DNA of 7,309 bases from Candidatus Nomurabacteria bacterium RIFCSPHIGHO2_01_FULL_39_10. GTDB taxonomy: Bacteria; Patescibacteriota; Minisyncoccia; Phycocordibacterales; UBA9973. Location of the stretch: the NCBI GenBank assembly GCA_001786805.1, contig MFTJ01000031.1, forward strand, positions 1-7,309. Reading direction: 5' to 3'. The notes beneath the pieces were generated by a model. That model saw only the letters and a list, made by a program, of their open reading frames with translations. It was not told the origin of the DNA and did no database searches. The translations under genes were made by a program, and so were the position numbers. This document shows, one piece after another, positions 4,439 to 7,309 of this stretch. Each line of letters starts with the position of its first letter. Position 1 is the first letter of the stretch.

Positions 4439-5938
4439 TTATTTCATAAAACTACTTTTAAACTCCGCAATTGCTTTTTTAAGCTGCTCCTCGCCTTTAT
4501 CTGTCCACATTTTGGACTCTGCAATTTCTTTATAAAAAACTTTTGCATGGCGTTCGGTGTATTCAATCAGCCCCCCCTCAAACTCTTTTATTTTTTCTAC
4601 AGGCACATCGTCCATGAAGCCTTTTGTCAGAGCATAGAAAGTCACCACTTGATGCTCCATTTTTACCGGCGCGTATTGTAGCTGTTTCAAAACTTCCACA
4701 GACCTCTTTCCGCGTTCAAGTTGGCGCTTGGTGGAATCATCAAGGTCGGAGCCGAATTGAGCGAAGGCTTCAAGCTCGCGGAACTGGGCGAGGTCAAGCT
4801 TGAGAGTTCCAGCCACCTTTTTCATCGCCTTAATTTGCGCGGAAGAACCCACACGAGACACAGAAGAGCCGACATTGACGGCAGGACGAATGCCTTTGTA
4901 GAAAAGGTCTGTTTCCAGGAAAATTTGCCCGTCAGTAATGGAAATGACATTGGTCGGAATGTAAGCGGAAATATCTCCGGTCTGAGTTTCGATAATCGGA
5001 AGCGCGGTGATGGACCCTCCGCCATATTTTGCATTTCTTCGGCAAGCGCGTTCGAGCAAGCGAGAGTGCAAGTAAAAAACATCTCCCGGATACGCCTCGC
5101 GGCCCGGTGGGCGGCGAAGCAAAAGGGAAATTTCACGATAAGCGACCGCATGTTTGGAAAGATCATCATAAATAATTAAAACATCTTTGCCCTGATCCAT
5201 AAAATATTCTGCAATCGCGACACCAGAGTAAGGAGCAATGTAAGACATAGCCGCAGGTTCGGAAGCTCCGGCGGAAACGATAACCGTATAAGCCATGGCT
5301 CCGCTGTCTTCTAGGCGAGCCTGCAGTTTGCGAAGTTTAGAATCTTTTTGCCCGATAGAAACATAAACGCAAATCATATTTTGGCCTTTTTGATTTAAAA
5401 TAGCGTCAATGGCAATCGCCGTTTTTCCCGTCTGTCTGTCTCCGATGATGAGTTCGCGCTGACCGCGACCGATAGGAATAATAGCGTCAATCGCTTTGAT
5501 GCCTGTCGCAACCGGCTGGTCCACTCCCTGTCTAGTGACGACTCCCGGAGCCACTTTTTCTATTGGATAACTTTTCCCCGCCTTTATGGCTCCCTTTCCA
5601 TCAATCGGCGCGCCGATTGCGTTCACTGCCCGTCCCAAAATGCTGTCCGACACCGATATTTCCAAAATTCTGCCTGTTGCTCTCACTTCTTCTCCTTCTT
5701 TTATTTTATCAAAACTCCCTAGAATAATTACCCCCACCGCATCTTCTTCCAGGTTGAGCGCCACGCCGCCGACTCCGTTTGAAAAAGTAACTATTTCCGA
5801 AGACTTTACATCAGAAAGTCCCGAAACTTTCGCGATTCCGTCAAAAACTTCCAAAACTTTTCCGACTTTTTCAACTTCGGTTTGTATTTTGAAGGCCTCT
5901 ATTTCTTTTCTTAAATTTTCTACTATATTGTTTGACAT
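4439..5938 (-). CDS. atpA: ATP synthase alpha subunit (AtpA)
   Basis: Alpha forms the hexamer with beta, holds non-catalytic nucleotide and supplies the arginine finger. The 499 residues, close to the usual 500-515, show the N-terminal helix that binds delta, the barrel (GKVLEVFDGIAKVSGL), the Walker A loop GDRQTGKT (166-173), the Walker B strand VLIIYDDLSKHAVAYRE, the signature PGREAYPGDVFYLHSRLLERA, and the arginine finger in SVSRVGSSAQ. GSSVSRVGSS carries Ser where many relatives have Leu and Gly/Ala, a minor difference. No palindromic insertion is seen, unlike beta and gamma. The ATG lies 1 nt after the atpH stop; AAGGGA about 9 nt upstream, within the end of atpH, is one of the few Shine-Dalgarno-like sites in the window. 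The nuclease-like gene follows almost immediately, where atpG is usual. Confidence 0.97.
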   Translation of the reverse strand: MSNNIVENLRKEIEAFKIQTEVEKVGKVLEVFDGIAKVSGLSDVKSSEIVTFSNGVGGVALNLEEDAVGVIILGSFDKIKEGEEVRATGRILEISVSDSILGRAVNAIGAPIDGKGAIKAGKSYPIEKVAPGVVTRQGVDQPVATGIKAIDAIIPIGRGQRELIIGDRQTGKTAIAIDAILNQKGQNMICVYVSIGQKDSKLRKLQARLEDSGAMAYTVIVSAGASEPAAMSYIAPYSGVAIAEYFMDQGKDVLIIYDDLSKHAVAYREISLLLRRPPGREAYPGDVFYLHSRLLERACRRNAKYGGGSITALPIIETQTGDISAYIPTNVISITDGQIFLETDLFYKGIRPAVNVGSSVSRVGSSAQIKAMKKVAGTLKLDLAQFRELEAFAQFGSDLDDSTKRQLERGKRSVEVLKQLQYAPVKMEHQVVTFYALTKGFMDDVPVEKIKEFEGGLIEYTERHAKVFYKEIAESKMWTDKGEEQLKKAIAEFKSSFMK

Positions 5939-5939
5939 C

Positions 5940-6350
5940 TTATGTTTCCCTTATTAAAAATTTTTCTAATTTGCGGAGTTTGTTTTTATATGTGGCGTCC
6001 CAGACTTCATCTCCAACCTCGACCCGTATTCCTCCCAACAACTCCGGTTTTTCAAAAAAAAGACTCTCTACATTTTGAGCTTTATATTTTTCTTTGATTT
6101 CATTCTCTAATTTTTTTCGCTCTGTGGTTTCCATTTTATGCGCTGTGGTGGCTTTCATTCTGACTATCCCCTCTTTTTTATCAATAATTTCTTGCAGGGC
6201 GGAGAGAACATTTTTAGAATTTCCAATCATGCGCTTGTTCTCCAAAACTTTGACCGAACGCTTGAGGGCTAGTTCTAGGTTGCTACCAGATTTTCCTTTT
6301 GTAGCGTTATATATAGCCTCTGCCATAATTTTGGGGGAAATTTTAGTCAT
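5940..6350 (-). CDS. atpH: ATP synthase delta subunit (AtpH), short form
   Basis: Delta links the top of alpha3beta3 to the b-subunit stator. The 136-residue protein is shorter than the usual 175-185, mainly in the N-terminal helical bundle that contacts alpha, which seems reduced to about 70 residues. The C-terminal signature is clear: ELLGGIRVEVGDEVWDATYKNKLRKLEKFL corresponds to the GG-x5-GD-x-V-x-D-x(S/T)-x4-L-x2-L motif. Its place between atpF and atpA, 3 nt after the former and 1 nt before the latter, is the standard one and supports the name. No frameshift or upstream extension can restore the lost part, because atpF ends immediately before the start. The ATG at 6350 has no Shine-Dalgarno sequence, so translation coupling to atpF is likely. 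Confidence 0.88.
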   Translation of the reverse strand: MTKISPKIMAEAIYNATKGKSGSNLELALKRSVKVLENKRMIGNSKNVLSALQEIIDKKEGIVRMKATTAHKMETTERKKLENEIKEKYKAQNVESLFFEKPELLGGIRVEVGDEVWDATYKNKLRKLEKFLIRET

Positions 6351-6353
6351 GAT

Positions 6354-6851
6354 TTATTTATCTAATAAATTATGTAATTCTTTTATTTCTTTTTCCTCAA
6401 ATTTATGGTCAGTTTTACCTATGAGTTTCTGTGCCATAAGCACAGCAAGAGAAACAATGTCCTTTTTAACCGACTCGACTATAGTTTTCTTGTCTATTTC
6501 CATTTGAACAACCCTTTCTTTTACCCATTTATCGTTATCCGCTTTTATTATTGCAAGATGTTCTTCTCTTAACTGAGAGAGTTCCTTAGTTGATTCCTTC
6601 TTTGACTCTATGGAAATTTGACGCAGTTTAATTATGTTTTGTTCACTTTCCTTTTTAGCCTGCAATAAAAGGTCTTCTGCTTTTTTTGAATCTGCTAAAC
6701 CTTTTGCTATTACCTCGCCTCGCTCTTTCATAAGCTTGCGAAGCGGTTTTGCCGCGAGCAGATAAAAAGCCAAAAATACAATCCCAAAGTTAAACAACTG
6801 GGCGATCATTAGCTTCCAATCTATGTGAAATGTTTCTATAAATTCCTGCAT
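6354..6851 (-). CDS. atpF: ATP synthase Fo subunit b (AtpF)
   Basis: Subunit b dimerises to form the peripheral stalk that holds F1 still against the rotating ring. The 165 residues have a short polar start, one membrane helix (about 13-36, LMIAQLFNFGIVFLAFYLLA, preceded by DW), the KPLRKLMKERGE segment typical of b, and a long charged helix to the end with heptad-like spacing, consistent with a coiled coil. Length is normal (E. coli b has 156). Only one b-type gene is present, so a homodimer is expected rather than the b/b' pair of photosynthetic bacteria. The start at 6851 gives the usual short periplasmic lead, and no Shine-Dalgarno sequence precedes it. It begins 9 bp downstream of a long inverted repeat that separates it from atpE. 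Confidence 0.93.
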   Translation of the reverse strand: MQEFIETFHIDWKLMIAQLFNFGIVFLAFYLLAAKPLRKLMKERGEVIAKGLADSKKAEDLLLQAKKESEQNIIKLRQISIESKKESTKELSQLREEHLAIIKADNDKWVKERVVQMEIDKKTIVESVKKDIVSLAVLMAQKLIGKTDHKFEEKEIKELHNLLDK

Positions 6852-6859
6852 AAATTTTC

Positions 6860-6956
6860 ATTAAATAAATAGTTTTAATTTTTTAAAATGGTCTGGCTGG
6901 GATAGGGACCCAGAGAACCGAGGACCTTATAAAAAATTGAAAACTATTTATTTAAT
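6860..6956 (-). other. 97-bp long inverted repeat with nested GC hairpin between atpE and atpF
   Basis: AT-rich arms at 6860-6885 and 6930-6956 are exact reverse complements over 26 bp except for one unpaired G at 6939. They enclose a GC-rich core that folds again on the mRNA strand: GGTC/GACC (6923-6926 with 6890-6893), GG/CC, and CTGGG/CCCAG (6909-6913 with 6897-6901) around a 7-nt loop. The right arm contains the atpE stop codon (6948-6950), and the left arm ends 8 bp before the atpF ATG. The mRNA would form a single long hairpin between the c and b cistrons. There is no coding capacity. The function is inferred only: it could set the c:b ratio by partial termination, mRNA processing or blocking translation, or be a mobile palindromic element. 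Confidence 0.75.
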
Positions 6957-7187
6957 AGAGAACGCGATAACCAAACCATAAATAGCCACAGCTTCTGCGA
7001 AGGCAGACACGATAAGCATCGGAACCAAAACCTTGCCTGTAGCTTCCGGATTTCTGCCGATAGCTTCCATGGCTCGCGCTCCAATAAGACCGATACCTAT
7101 ACCTGCGCCAAGCGCTGAAAGACCGATAGCAAGCGCCTTTCCAATCGGCGCAAAACTGACAACTGTACTTACAACTTCTTTTTCCAT
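6948..7187 (-). CDS. atpE: ATP synthase Fo subunit c (AtpE)
   Basis: Subunit c forms the rotating membrane ring. From the ATG at 7187 the protein has 79 residues: two membrane helices (about 13-38 and 53-76), the glycine pattern G27-G29-G31-G33 in the first, the polar loop RNPEA (45-49), and the ion-carrying Glu65 in AFAEAVAIYG. Ala follows the Glu, and the first helix lacks the Gln of sodium-type rings, so proton coupling is likely. The reading frame also extends six codons up to a GTG at 7205, but that codon is the edge of a GC hairpin (7205-7225) and the ATG gives the family's usual length, so I prefer 7187. There is no Shine-Dalgarno sequence. Its stop codon lies inside the 97-bp inverted repeat that precedes atpF. 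atpB should lie beyond the right edge. Confidence 0.94.
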   Translation of the reverse strand: MEKEVVSTVVSFAPIGKALAIGLSALGAGIGIGLIGARAMEAIGRNPEATGKVLVPMLIVSAFAEAVAIYGLVIAFSIK

Positions 7188-7204
7188 AATTTTTATAAAT
7201 TTCA

Positions 7205-7225
7205 CCCCGCCTGAAATAGGCGGGG
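7205..7225. repeat. GC-rich hairpin just upstream of atpE
   Basis: CCCCGCCT (7205-7212) and AGGCGGGG (7218-7225) pair perfectly around a 5-nt loop. In the mRNA the hairpin ends 17 nt before the preferred atpE ATG and overlaps the alternative GTG. There is no U-run after it, so it is not an intrinsic terminator. It looks like a dispersed palindromic repeat and may hinder or shape ribosome access to atpE. Confidence 0.65.
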
Positions 7226-7230
7226 CAAGC

Positions 7231-7309
7231 TAATAATTTTTTCGACTACTTAATAATAAATGCACCTCACCCCCGCCCGCTTTCGCCCGAGCGAAGCGAA
7301 GGCGGGCGG
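7231..7309. repeat. Repeat module plus GC palindrome in the gap upstream of atpE (runs to the window edge)
   Basis: The last ~80 bp show no gene. CCGCCCGC (7273-7280) and GCGGGCGG (7302-7309) pair, with inner TTCGC/GCGAA (7282-7286 and 7291-7295) around CCGA, forming a strong GC palindrome cut close to the window edge. Next to it, 7231-7275 resembles 3141-3181 upstream of atpD, sharing TAATAATTTTTT, TTAATAAT and CACCTCACCCC in order. Different hairpins are thus joined to a similar tail. The end of atpB is not recognisable here. Confidence 0.6.

Noticed and set aside
4721..5179. 152-codon open frame on the plus strand opposite atpA
   Set aside because: It is antisense to the most conserved part of AtpA, has no family resemblance and no start signal; it is a by-product of codon bias in atpA.
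6886..6929. tRNA-like 3' half (T-arm-like stem, acceptor-like strand) in the atpE-atpF gap
   Set aside because: There is no D-arm, anticodon arm or full 5' acceptor strand, and the loop TCCCTAT lacks the TTC-A consensus of a T-loop, so it is described as a hairpin and not called as a tRNA.
6948..7205. Sodium-specific c-ring
   Set aside because: The ion-binding Glu is followed by Ala rather than Ser/Thr, and the first helix lacks the Gln seen in sodium-type rings, so proton coupling is more likely.

Overview
The window reads as a piece of a small, AT-leaning bacterial genome of the Candidate Phyla Radiation, most likely a Parcubacteria-type lineage. This is an inference. It rests on starts that mostly lack a Shine-Dalgarno sequence and sit just downstream of extended -10 boxes, shortened versions of universal proteins (a 136-residue delta subunit, RsmI without its C-terminal extension), and GC-rich palindromes placed in frame inside conserved genes. 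No 16S rRNA or other decisive marker is present.

Layout. Positions 1-99 (minus) hold the first 33 codons of mreB. A 37-bp divergent gap with two promoter-like -10 boxes separates it from a 107-residue plus-strand protein I do not recognise (137-460). From 498 to the right edge, everything is on the minus strand and forms one F-type ATP synthase operon. In transcription order it is atpE (c), atpF (b), atpH (delta), atpA (alpha), a small VRR-NUC-like nuclease gene, atpG (gamma), atpD (beta), atpC (epsilon) and rsmI (16S rRNA 2'-O-methyltransferase). atpB (a) is expected just beyond the right edge. Gaps between atpF and atpG are 1-4 nt, and atpC/rsmI are directly abutting. Longer gaps occur only at atpB/atpE, atpE/atpF, atpG/atpD and atpD/atpC, and each of these contains a repeat or folded element.

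Function. The operon encodes the F1 part (alpha, beta, gamma, delta, epsilon) and the b and c subunits of Fo. The catalytic motifs of alpha and beta and the ion-binding Glu of subunit c are intact, so the enzyme looks functional and probably proton-coupled. rsmI, which modifies the ribosomal decoding centre, rides at the end of the operon.

Most unusual content. Four genes (rsmI, atpC, atpD, atpG) carry in-frame palindromic insertions. The atpD and atpG ones belong to one family, with the same nested architecture and the same reading frame, in two different protein folds. A 97-bp long inverted repeat with a nested GC hairpin lies between atpE and atpF and includes the atpE stop codon. A 91-bp MITE-like element with 13-bp terminal inverted repeats separates atpD and atpC and carries a consensus extended -10 box directed at atpC. 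A PD-(D/E)XK nuclease gene sits inside the core of the operon.
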